NCBI GenBank assembly: GCA_965363675.1 | Contig: CBDTTW010000003.1 | Coordinates: forward strand, 1-42,213 | DNA length: 42,213 bases | Source of the DNA: CBDTTW01 sp965363675 | GTDB lineage: Bacteria > Bacteroidota > Rhodothermia > Rhodothermales > DASSAV01 | Direction: 5' to 3' | Part shown: one piece after another, positions 1-8,400 of the stretch | Position numbering within the stretch: the stretch's first letter is position 1 | How the letters are laid out: each line of letters starts with the position of its first letter | Made by a program: the position numbers and the translations under genes | The notes under the pieces: generated by a model | What the model saw: the letters and a program-made list of their open reading frames with translations, nothing else | Databases searched by the model: none | Told to the model about the DNA's origin: nothing

Positions 1-130
1 GGCGGGCGCCGCCGTAGTCGCGCGAGGCCAGAGCCGACACGACGCCCCGGCGGCTCGCCTGGATGGCCGGGATGACCTTTTCCAAACCGATGCGGGCGGC
101 TCCGAGCACGCCCCAGCGCAGCTTTTGCAT
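1..130 (-). CDS. Gfo/Idh/MocA-family oxidoreductase, N-terminal fragment
   Basis: The gene runs off the left edge; only its first 43 codons are visible. They read MQKLRWGVLGAARIG and onward, a typical first beta strand and dinucleotide-binding loop (GVLGAARIG, residues 7-15) of Gfo/Idh/MocA NAD(P)-dependent sugar or polyol dehydrogenases, followed by a helix and ALASRD where the second strand is expected. The ATG lies 7 bp after the cupin stop codon, so the two are probably co-transcribed. The substrate cannot be told from this part. Confidence 0.8.
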   Translation of the reverse strand, partial: MQKLRWGVLGAARIGLEKVIPAIQASRRGVVSALASRDYGGAR

Positions 131-137
131 GGCCGCC

Positions 138-455
138 TTAGGCCTCCTCTTTGCCGTAAACGGGCGGCGCGTACACGTTGAGCGTGCGCAGCGGCAGTTG
201 GCCGGTGCAGCGGATCTCGTGGGGCTCGCCGGCCTCGATGAGCAGCAGCACGCCCGGCCGCAGCGCCGCCTCGCGCCCTCCGACGAGGGCCTTTCCTTCG
301 CCGGCGGCGACGTACAGCCACTGGTCGCCGGGGTGCGTGTTGTCCGGGCCGCCCTCGGCGCCGCCGGGAGCCACCACCATCACGGCCGCCTGCGAGCGCT
401 CGGAGCCGCCGAGCACCTGCCACGCGGCCTCGAACTTCACGTCGAAATGTTGCAT
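138..455 (-). CDS. Small cupin-domain protein
   Basis: A 105-residue single-domain cupin. The first cupin motif is seen as HPGDQWLYVAAGEGKALVGG (residues 41-60), with the His and a downstream Gly-rich turn. The second is seen as GVLLLIEAGEPHEI, with a His that could complete a metal site. No other domain is present, so this may be a sugar isomerase-like or binding cupin; the ligand is unknown. It sits 35 bp after the response regulator and 7 bp before the oxidoreductase, in the leftward operon. The position next to a Gfo/Idh enzyme suggests a role in small-molecule metabolism, which is inference. Confidence 0.8.
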   Translation of the reverse strand: MQHFDVKFEAAWQVLGGSERSQAAVMVVAPGGAEGGPDNTHPGDQWLYVAAGEGKALVGGREAALRPGVLLLIEAGEPHEIRCTGQLPLRTLNVYAPPVYGKEEA

Positions 456-490
456 AGGGATAAGGGCGAAAGCGGGTGAAAGGAGCGCGC

Positions 491-1177
491 CTATACGATC
501 AGCTTGTAGCCGACGCCGTGCACCGTCAGAATGTGGCGAGGCTCCGAGGGGTCGGGTTCGAGCTTTTGCCGCAGCTTCATGATGAAGTTGTCGACGGTGC
601 GGGTGGTGGGGCTGCTTTTCTCGTAACCCCAGACTTCTTCGAGGAGCTGGTCGCGGCTGACGACCTGCCCCCGGTACTCGTAGAGCTTTTTGAGCACCTC
701 GAACTCCAGGTGCGAGAAGTACACCGGCTTATCGTCCGAGCGGGCGTCGTAGGCGTAGAGGTCGATGTCGAGGCGGCCGATGCGCAGGCGGTGGCCGGCG
801 GCCTCGCCGTCGTGGTGGGTGCGGCGTACGACGGCCTTGATGCGCGCGAGCAGCTCGCGGATGCCGAACGGCTTGGTCAGGTAGTCGTCGGCGCCCAGCT
901 CCAGGCCGATCACCTTGTCGATCTCCTCGCCCTTGGCCGTCAGGAAGATGATCGGCGTAGCGATGCCGCGCTGGCGGGCGGTGCGGCACACGTCGAAGCC
1001 GGAGAGGCGCGGCAGCATCACGTCGAGCAGCGCCACGTCGAAGGAGCCCGTTTCGAGCGCGTGCAAGCCGGCTTCGCCGTCGCCGGCGATCTCGACGGCA
1101 TAGCCTTCGAACTCGAGGTTGTCCCGCAAGCCCATTTGCATGTTGGGTTCGTCTTCGACTACCAGGATGCGGAGCAT
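491..1177 (-). CDS. OmpR/PhoB-family response regulator
   Basis: This 228-residue DNA-binding response regulator has the normal family length. The receiver domain (residues 1-120) has the acidic pair at E8-D9 (VVEDE), the phospho-acceptor Asp in LLDVMLP (D52), the Thr in IIFLTAK (T80) and the conserved Lys in LTKPF (K102). A C-terminal winged-helix domain (about 128-228) ends in the family signature TVHGVGYKLIV. It starts 15 bp after the sensor kinase gene and is surely its partner. All catalytic positions are intact, so it should be phosphorylated by the kinase and act as a transcription factor. The target genes are unknown; autoregulation of this operon would be usual for the family. Confidence 0.93.
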   Translation of the reverse strand: MLRILVVEDEPNMQMGLRDNLEFEGYAVEIAGDGEAGLHALETGSFDVALLDVMLPRLSGFDVCRTARQRGIATPIIFLTAKGEEIDKVIGLELGADDYLTKPFGIRELLARIKAVVRRTHHDGEAAGHRLRIGRLDIDLYAYDARSDDKPVYFSHLEFEVLKKLYEYRGQVVSRDQLLEEVWGYEKSSPTTRTVDNFIMKLRQKLEPDPSEPRHILTVHGVGYKLIV

Positions 1178-1192
1178 AATCGGGGCGCCGGT

Positions 1193-2824
1193 TCAGGAGG
1201 CCGGGGTGGGTTGGAGGAGGATCGGGGCCGGGACGGGGGTTAATATCGGAAATGAAAGCCGGAAACAGCTTCCCGCCCCCATTTTGCTGCGCAGCGTGAC
1301 GGCGCCGCCGTGCGCCTCGACCGTTCTTTTCACAATTGCCAGGCCCAGCCCTGAGCCTTTCGTGTTGTGCACCAGGGCCGAATCGACGCGGTAGAACTGG
1401 TCGAAGATGCGCTGCTGCTCGGACGGCGGGATGCCCGGCCCCTCGTCCTCAACTTCGAGGTACACTTCGGCGGCGGAGACCATGCCGGTCCGGATGGTCA
1501 CCGCCTTACGTTCGGGGCTGTACTTGGCGGCGTTGTCGATGAGGTTGATGAGGCATTCTTCGAGCGCTTCGAGGTCGCCGCGCAGGGCGGGCTCGTCTTC
1601 GGAGAGGCGCGTATGCACGCTCGCGCCCTGGCGTTCGAGGCTTTGCCGGTACGCCTGAAGCACCTTCTCGACGAGGTCGTTGAGATAGACCGGCTCGGCG
1701 GCGTACTGCTTTTTGCCCGCGTCGAGCCGCGAGAAGTTGAGGATGTTGTTGACCAGGCGCGAGAGGCGCTCGGCCTCCGACCGGATGATGCGGTAGTACT
1801 CGGCGCGGCGCGGCTCGGAGGGCACGCGCCCCAGCTCCAGCGACTCGGCGTACATCCGGATGAGCGCCAGAGGCGTGCGCAGCTCGTGCGAGACGTTCGA
1901 GACGAAGTCCGAGCGCACGCGGGCCAGGCGCACGGCCTGCTGCGCGTAGCGGAAGATCTGCCACGTCCCGATGCCGAGCGTAGCCGCGATCAGGCCGATC
2001 AGCAGCAGGCTGCGGTAGAAGCGCCCCTTCACGATACGCTCGATCTCCAGGTTGCGCGAGCGCACGGCGATCACGTAGTCCGGCAGCACCCACACGGCGC
2101 GCTGCCGGATGGTGCGGTCGTAGTCCATCGGGCCGGTCGAGAAGGTGAAGCCTTCCTGGTCGCGCCGGGCTAGGGCCACCGTGATCGTGCCCCGCGAGAC
2201 TTCGCGGAGCTTGGGGATGAGGACCTGGCGGATGAACTCGTCCTCGTCGAGCAAGAGCCCGGCCACGCGCGCCGAAGGGTCGAGCGGCCACGGAGTGAAC
2301 AGCAGCGCCACGCGGGCCCCTTCGGCCTCCTGCTGCATCCAGACGGGGATGATCTTGCGGTAGCCGCTGGCGCGGGTGCGGCCGAGCTGCTCGGCCACGC
2401 GCCGCAGTTGCAGGTTGCCCAGCACCGACGGCCCCACGGGACCTTTCGGCGCGCCCTTCAGGTAAAGCGCGCCTTGGCGGAACGAGGCGTCGCAGAGGAA
2501 GACGCCCAGCAGCCCCTGCTGCCCCTCGACGAACGTCGAGAGCCGGTCCTCGCGGTAGGCGGCGTCGGCCACCGTGAGCGAGCGGTCGATTTCGTTGGCC
2601 CACAGGGCCGTCACGTCCCAGGCGTGCTGGTTCACCGACGAAAGCAGCGTCTCGACCTGATGCTCGTAGACTTCGGCAAGGGCCGACTCGCTCGCGCTCA
2701 GGGTGCGCACCTCGAAGGCGATGTAGGTGAGCAGGAGCACCAGCACGATGGGGCCGATCACGAGGCCGACGCGCCGCAGCGTGGCCGGCGGCTCGGCCGC
2801 AAGGCTGAGAAGGCGGCGTTTCAT
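1193..2824 (-). CDS. Membrane sensor histidine kinase
   Basis: A 543-residue inner-membrane sensor kinase. TM helix 1 is at about 20-40, then a periplasmic sensing region of about 230 residues, then TM helix 2 at about 272-292. The cytoplasmic part follows with almost no linker, so no clear HAMP domain is seen. The H-box is FVSNVSHELRTPLAL, with the phosphorylated His at 313. The N-box is seen as LINLIDNAAKYSP, the G1 box as DEGPGIPP and the G2 box as GSGLGLAIVKR. The sensing region has no family I can name. It follows the small conserved protein by 7 bp and precedes the regulator by 15 bp, giving a standard two-component pair inside a six-gene leftward run. Confidence 0.93.
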   Translation of the reverse strand: MKRRLLSLAAEPPATLRRVGLVIGPIVLVLLLTYIAFEVRTLSASESALAEVYEHQVETLLSSVNQHAWDVTALWANEIDRSLTVADAAYREDRLSTFVEGQQGLLGVFLCDASFRQGALYLKGAPKGPVGPSVLGNLQLRRVAEQLGRTRASGYRKIIPVWMQQEAEGARVALLFTPWPLDPSARVAGLLLDEDEFIRQVLIPKLREVSRGTITVALARRDQEGFTFSTGPMDYDRTIRQRAVWVLPDYVIAVRSRNLEIERIVKGRFYRSLLLIGLIAATLGIGTWQIFRYAQQAVRLARVRSDFVSNVSHELRTPLALIRMYAESLELGRVPSEPRRAEYYRIIRSEAERLSRLVNNILNFSRLDAGKKQYAAEPVYLNDLVEKVLQAYRQSLERQGASVHTRLSEDEPALRGDLEALEECLINLIDNAAKYSPERKAVTIRTGMVSAAEVYLEVEDEGPGIPPSEQQRIFDQFYRVDSALVHNTKGSGLGLAIVKRTVEAHGGAVTLRSKMGAGSCFRLSFPILTPVPAPILLQPTPAS

Positions 2825-2831
2825 GACGGCC

Positions 2832-3143
2832 TCACAGCATGATGAGCGGCAACGCGCGCACGACGAGGGCTTCCTGCGCGAACCGCTCCAGGAGCGCTTC
2901 GCGGTAAGCGGCCCACCACTCCGGGTCGAGCACGCCGGCCATCACCTCGAACACCACGATGTCGTCGCTGACAGCGGGCGCGCCGTCGGCCTCCTTCCAG
3001 GCCCCCCGCGCCGGAGCGCGTACGTACGATGTGATGCCCCCGAACTGCTCGATCAGCTCGTCGCGCACCCGGGCGAACGCCTCGGGCGGAAACGGCAGCC
3101 CGTCGTTGGACTGCAAGGGAAGCAGAAGCTGCACCAGATGCAT
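2832..3143 (-). CDS. Conserved hypothetical protein, about 100 residues
   Basis: A soluble 103-residue protein starting MHLVQLLLPL. It belongs to a type seen in many Proteobacteria and Bacteroidota, recognisable by FGGITSYVRAPARG (34-47), DDIVVFEVM (60-68) and DPEWWAAYREALLERF (73-88). The function is not known to me. The start at 3143 is chosen because the family motif begins there; the reading frame stays open further upstream into the HD-PycTM gene, but that part is an antisense-like shadow with unnatural composition. It lies 32 bp after the HD-PycTM gene and 7 bp before the sensor kinase, so it may be co-expressed with both. Confidence 0.8.
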   Translation of the reverse strand: MHLVQLLLPLQSNDGLPFPPEAFARVRDELIEQFGGITSYVRAPARGAWKEADGAPAVSDDIVVFEVMAGVLDPEWWAAYREALLERFAQEALVVRALPLIML

Positions 3144-3175
3144 GTTGCGCGGAGCCGCTTGCGGCGGGCGGCGGC

Positions 3176-4384
3176 CTACACGAAGAACAGAATCATGAAC
3201 AGGATCACGCTCAGGGCCAGACCCGTCATGAACACGGTGTACGAGATCCAGAGCAGTCGGTACTTCTTCGAGAGGACCTGCCCGAGCGAGTAGATGTCGC
3301 TGATCATGTTGTCGTAGAGGCGGTCCCAGTCCAGCATCAGCTCTTTCATGCCGACCGAGAAGTCGGCGGGATCCATGTTGACGAAGTTGCCGAAGAAGAG
3401 GATGTTGGATCTGTTTTGGCGCACGTCTTCCAGGGTGAAGACCTTGTTGGTCACCTTGGGGCGGGCGCTCAGGATGGCGTAGACGATGGCGACGAGGGCC
3501 GTGATGAGCAGCGTCGCCGAGGGCACCATCAGCCAGGGGTTCGTCTGGAGGCGCGACGAGACGAACGAGATGATGATCGACATCAGGATCGCGTTGACGC
3601 TGATCATGATGTTGGCCTTGCTGTCGGCCATGGAACTGAGGCTGACGTGGTTGCGGTAGGTGCTGCGGAACATCGTCTCGACGCCGCGCGAAGGGGCCTC
3701 GCGCAGCACCGGCTCCTCGGCGGGCGGGCCGGGGGCGGCGGCGGCTTGCTCGGCCGCGAGCGTAGCGGCGAGGCGGCGCTGGATGAGGCGCAGGTTTTTG
3801 AGGCGGCGGCCGCCGTACTTCTCGGCGGCGTAGGCCGTCAGAAACGGCGAGCGGTTGAGGAAGTCGAGTTGCAGTTCGGTCCACCCCTGGTCGCTGAAGG
3901 TGCGCCCGAGGTACGTTTCCCACTCCCGGCGCAGGCGCTCCGAGCGCTCGAAGAAGTTCTTCTTGCCGGTGTGGACGAGGTCGGCGTCGTGGAGGACTTC
4001 TTCGGCGGCGTCCTGGGGGGCATGCCCAGAGCGGGTGGCGCGGATGAGGGCCGCGACCGCGTGAATCTGCGGCTCGGGCAGCCCGCGCGAGTGCAGGTAT
4101 GCGTTGGCGATGCGCACCCCGGCTTCCTCGTGGCCGTCGTAGGTCTCCGTGAAGCCGGCGTCATGGAACCACGCGGCCAGCTCGATGAGCGGCAGCTTGC
4201 CCTTGGGCAGCGGCGTCTTCTTGCCGATGCGCACGGCCGCGTCCGCGACCTCCACGGTGTGCTCGTAGGTGTGGTAGAGGATGTCCGGGGGGAGCTTCTC
4301 TTTAAAAAGCGTGTATACGTACGCCGACGCTTCGGGCAGGAGCAGCTCGGGGGTGGGAGGCGTTTCCGTAAGTGCTAAAGCCAT
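3176..4384 (-). CDS. HD-domain phosphohydrolase fused to Pycsar-effector-like (DUF5706) membrane domain
   Basis: A 402-residue fusion. Residues 25-200 form an HD metal-dependent phosphohydrolase: YHTYEHTVEV (37-46), WFHDAGF with the HD pair at 74-75, and LHDADL (131-136). A low-complexity Ala/Pro linker (205-232) follows. Residues 240-402 match the PycTM/DUF5706 type: RSTYRNHVSLSSMADSKAN (240-258), then hydrophobic helices at about 259-279, 285-306 and 379-402. In characterised Pycsar systems a uridylate or cytidylate cyclase makes cCMP or cUMP, and PycTM effectors damage the membrane of infected cells. No cyclase gene is present in this window. HD enzymes can hydrolyse nucleotides, so the fusion might degrade the signal that opens its own membrane domain; this is inference. 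It is the first gene of the leftward run with the two-component pair. Confidence 0.85.
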   Translation of the reverse strand: MALALTETPPTPELLLPEASAYVYTLFKEKLPPDILYHTYEHTVEVADAAVRIGKKTPLPKGKLPLIELAAWFHDAGFTETYDGHEEAGVRIANAYLHSRGLPEPQIHAVAALIRATRSGHAPQDAAEEVLHDADLVHTGKKNFFERSERLRREWETYLGRTFSDQGWTELQLDFLNRSPFLTAYAAEKYGGRRLKNLRLIQRRLAATLAAEQAAAAPGPPAEEPVLREAPSRGVETMFRSTYRNHVSLSSMADSKANIMISVNAILMSIIISFVSSRLQTNPWLMVPSATLLITALVAIVYAILSARPKVTNKVFTLEDVRQNRSNILFFGNFVNMDPADFSVGMKELMLDWDRLYDNMISDIYSLGQVLSKKYRLLWISYTVFMTGLALSVILFMILFFV

Positions 4385-4462
4385 AGCTGCATGGGCCGTG
4401 AAGGCCGGCGGCGGAAAAGCTCCGCCGGACCGGGGGCGCTTGCGAAGAATAGAGTTTCCGGA

Positions 4463-5380
4463 ATGAGGTTCTCCTGTTTAGCTCCATATTTGCGGTTTTG
4501 TTGCAGCGTCCTGCTGTTTTTAGGGTGGGGCTGCCGGGGCGAGGCCCCGGCGCTGCCTGAAGCGGGCGCCGCCGGGGCGCTCGGCTACGATTTCGGGCGC
4601 CCCGACCGCGTGCTGACGCTGCCGGCGGCGCTCGCGGAAATCTCGGGCGTGGCCTATCTCTCGGCCGACCGGCTCGTGGCCGTCCAGGACGAGGCGGGCA
4701 TCGGCTATGTGGTCAACGCGCAGACGGGCGCCGTGGAGGCGCAGGTGGTCCTCGACGGCGCGGGCGACTTCGAGGACGTGGCGCGCGTGGGCGAGGCGCT
4801 CTACCTGCTCCGCAGCGACGGCCTGCTCGTGGGCAAGTCGCCGGCCGGCGGCGCGGCCGTGCGCCTCCGCACCGGCCTGCGCGACTGCGACGCCGAGGGG
4901 CTCGCGTTTGACCCGCGCGGCCGCCGCTTCGAGATCATTTGTAAGAACAATATCCAAATCTCCGGGAAACGAAGCCGGGTCGCGTATGTGTATTACCCCA
5001 TGGGCGGCGGGCGGCTGGACACGTTGTTCGTGCTGACCGAGGAAGCCATCGACGAGACGCTGGTGCAGGAGGGCAAACGGCGGTGGCAGGAAAGGCTGGA
5101 GCGTCTGCTGGAAGACCCGGTGGAGGGGCGCGGCATTGCGCCTTCGGCCCTGGCGACGCACCCGGCCACGGGGGCGCGCTTCGTGCTCTCCTCCGAGGCC
5201 AAAGCCCTGCTGCGGCTCAGCCCGGCCGGGGCGCTCGAAGTAGTCGAGGCGCTGCCGCCGGTGGTGTTTCCGCAGCCGGAGGGCATGGCCTTCACGCCGG
5301 AAGGGGACCTGTGGATCGCCAACGAAGGCGACGCCGCCGGCCCCCCGACGCTGCTGCTGTTCCGCCGCCGCGCCGAATGA
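4463..5380 (+). CDS. SdiA-regulated-like beta-propeller lipoprotein
   Basis: A 305-residue predicted lipoprotein. The signal peptide runs to about residue 24, with a Cys after a hydrophobic stretch (LLFLGWGC). The mature part begins GRPDRVLTLPAALAEISGVAY and continues with AVQDEAGIGYVV, GDFEDVARVG, CDAEGLAFDP and PQPEGMAFTPEGDLWIANEG, the repeating pattern of SdiA-regulated-type beta-propellers. Such proteins are surface or periplasmic and of unknown biochemical role; some resemble phytase-like or gluconolactonase-like propellers. The start at 4463 is preferred over an in-frame start 72 bp upstream because the signal peptide begins there. It is divergent from the HD-PycTM gene across 78 bp, which must hold both promoters. 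Confidence 0.8.
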   Translation: MRFSCLAPYLRFCCSVLLFLGWGCRGEAPALPEAGAAGALGYDFGRPDRVLTLPAALAEISGVAYLSADRLVAVQDEAGIGYVVNAQTGAVEAQVVLDGAGDFEDVARVGEALYLLRSDGLLVGKSPAGGAAVRLRTGLRDCDAEGLAFDPRGRRFEIICKNNIQISGKRSRVAYVYYPMGGGRLDTLFVLTEEAIDETLVQEGKRRWQERLERLLEDPVEGRGIAPSALATHPATGARFVLSSEAKALLRLSPAGALEVVEALPPVVFPQPEGMAFTPEGDLWIANEGDAAGPPTLLLFRRRAE

Positions 5381-5437
5381 GCCGCAGAACAACCGTCGGA
5401 AACGTTTAGCAGCAGGACCTTTTTGATCACTACCCGT

Positions 5438-8400
5438 ATGCAGATTCATCAGAGCCGGGCGACGGCAGCGAGCCTCCGGGCGGCGACCCTGTGCCTGACG
5501 GCCGCTGTAGCGCTCGCCGTCGGGGGGTGCGCCTCGGGGCGGCAGTTTTCCATTCCCGAACTCCTCGGGGCCGACGCTCCCCGCCCGGCCGACTCGACGC
5601 TCGCCTATACCGTCGTGCTGGTCGGCGACGCCGGGGGCACGCCGCACCACAGCAGCGAGCCTGCCCTGACGATGCTTCAGCATCACCTCGGCCGTCTGGG
5701 CGAGCACAGCGCCGTCGTGTTCCTCGGCGACAACATCTACCCGAGCGGACTGGTGGCGCGCACGCACCCGGGGCGCGAGGAGGCCGAGTACCGCATCACG
5801 GCCCAACTCGACGCCGTCAAGGCGTTCAAGGGGCGCATCTTCTTCGTGCCGGGCAACCACGACTGGGGGGGCGCCGGCATGGGCGGCAGCCGCGAAACGC
5901 TGCGCCGCCAGGAGCTGTTCGTCGAGGAGTACCTCGGGCGCGGCGACACGTTCACGCCCGACCGCGGCTTCCCCGGCCCCGTCGAGATTCCGCTTTCCGA
6001 CTCGCTGATGCTTCTGGCGCTCGATACGCAGTGGTGGTTCGAGGACGTGAAGCCCTACGGCGACACCGGCCAGTACGAGATCGAGCAGGAGGGCGAGTTC
6101 ATCCTGGAGCTGCACAACGCGCTGGCGCGCCACCCGGACAAGCAGATCCTGGTGGTGGGTCACCACCCGATGTACTCCAACGGCGAGCACGGCGGGCGCT
6201 TCAAGTCGCGGCGCAGACCGGCGCCGCTGGCGCGGCAGTACCTGGGCACGCCGCAGGACTTCTCCAGTCTCAAGTACCGGCAGCTCCGCCAGAAGCTGCG
6301 CGCCGTGTTCCAGCAGCATCCGGGCCTGGTCTACGCCGCCGGGCACGAGCACAACCTGCAATACTTCCGCGAGGGCGGCCAGCACTACATCGTCAGCGGC
6401 TCGGGCAGCAAGCAGGGCTACGTGAGCCAGGGCGGCGGCGCGGCCTTCGCCTCGATGGATTCGGGCTTCGCCACGCTGCGCTACTACGCCGACGGCGCCA
6501 TTCTGCTGACGTACTACGGCGTCGAGGAGGGCAACCCGGAGGGGCGCATCCTCTACGAAACGCGCCTGCGCGAGGCCCGGCCGGCGCTCGAAGCCGCCGC
6601 GCCGGCCGGCGCTCCCCTGGGCGAGGCCCGGCCCGAGCAGAAGCCTCGGGCCAAGGCGGCCCCCGAGGCCAAGGCAGCCCCCGAGGCGCCGCGCGGCCTG
6701 CGCGCCGCCGCCGACGCCGGAGAGCCTGCCGTGGACGAGGGCGCGCCCCGCAAAAACCTCGCGCGCGAGGTCAACCTTACCGCCAACGCGCGCGTGGGCT
6801 CGGACATTCCGCCCTACGAGTTCGCCAGCACAGGCACGCGCACCGTCGCGGCGGCCGAGCGCTACCGGGTCGGGCCGCTGAAGTCGTTCTTTCTGGGCAG
6901 CCGCTACCGCAAAATCTGGGCGACGCCCATCGAAGCGCCCATCATCGACCTCTCGCGGACGGCGGGCGGCCTGACGCCCGTGCGCCTCGGCGGCGGCCTT
7001 CAGACGAAGTCGCTGCGCCTGCGCGGCGCCGACGGCGACGAATATGTGCTCCGCTCGCTCGACAAGGACCCCACGCAGACCGTCCCCGAGTACCTGCGCC
7101 TGACGATTGCCCAAGACGTGGTGCGCGACCAGATTTCGGCTATCCACCCCTACGGCGCGCTCGTCGTGCCGGGGCTGGCCGAGGCGGTGGGCGTGTTCCA
7201 CACCTCCCCCAAGGTCGTCTATGTCCCCGCCGATGCGCGCCTGGGCCGCTACCGCGACGACTTCGGCGGCAGCGTGGCCCTCTTCGAGAGCCGCCCCGAC
7301 GAGGACCAGTCCGACGAGGCGCGCTTCGGCTTTTCCGAGAACATCATCGGCAGCACCAAGCTGCTCGATGAGCTGGCCGAGGACAATGACCGCCGGGTGG
7401 ACGCCCACGCCTTCGCCCGCGCCCGCCTGCTCGACATGCTCATCGGCGACTGGGACCGCCACATCGACCAGTGGCGCTGGGCCGAGTACGACCGCACGCC
7501 CGGCAAGCTCTACCGCCCCGTCCCGCGCGACCGCGACTTCGCTTTCTTCCGGTTCAACGGCCTGCTCGCCACGCTGGCGCGCATGAGCGGCGTGACGGCC
7601 TACAAACGCTTCACCAACTACGACGACGACATCAACAACCTGTACGGGCTCAATTTCAACGGCTCGCCGCTCGACCGCCGCTTCCTCTCGGAGCTTACGC
7701 GCGAGGACTGGACTGCCCTGGCCGACAGCATGCGCGCCGAGCTGACCGACGAGGTGATCGACGAGGCGTTCCGGGCCTGGCCCGAGGCGGTCTACCAGGC
7801 GCAAGGCGCCGAGTTTGCCGACCACATGAAGTCTCGCCGCGACGGGCTGACCCGCGTCGCCGAGAAGTACTACGAGATGCTTGCCGGCGTCGTGGACATC
7901 GTCGGGAGCAACAAGCACGAGCGCTTCGAGGTCGAGCGCCTGAACAACCGCGAGACGGAGGTGACGGTCTACAAGACCAAGAAGGAGGGCGACGTTACCG
8001 GCGAGCTGTACCGCCGCCGCTTCCGCCACGACGAGACGCGCGAGCTGCGGCTCTACGGGCTCGGCGGCTCCGACCAGTTTGTCGTGCGCGGCGAGGCCAC
8101 CCGGGGGCTGCTCGTGCGCGCCGTCGGCGGCGACGGCGAGGATGTGCTGGTGGACAGCTCGCGCGTCTTCGGCCCTGCGCACCGGACCGTGTTCTACGAC
8201 ACCCGCCGGGGCAACACCGTCTACAAGGGCGGCGAGGCCCGCCTGCATCTCTCCGACGAGCCGGCCGTGAACCGTTACGACATGGGGCGCCTCGACCGCA
8301 CCCTCACGACGCCGCTGATCGTGGCGGGGCGCACCTCCGACCAGGGGTTCATCGTCGGCGGCGGCTTCCGGGTCGTCAAGCCCGGTTTCCGCAAAACGCC

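Noticed and set aside
3176..4384. Complete Pycsar defence operon
   Set aside because: No cyclase gene adjoins; neighbours are a two-component pair and metabolic genes, so a full defence system is not shown.
6650..6695. Short tandem repeat GCCAAGGCNGCCCCCGAG
   Set aside because: It is coding and makes the AKAAPE linker of the phosphatase-barrel protein, so it needs no separate explanation.
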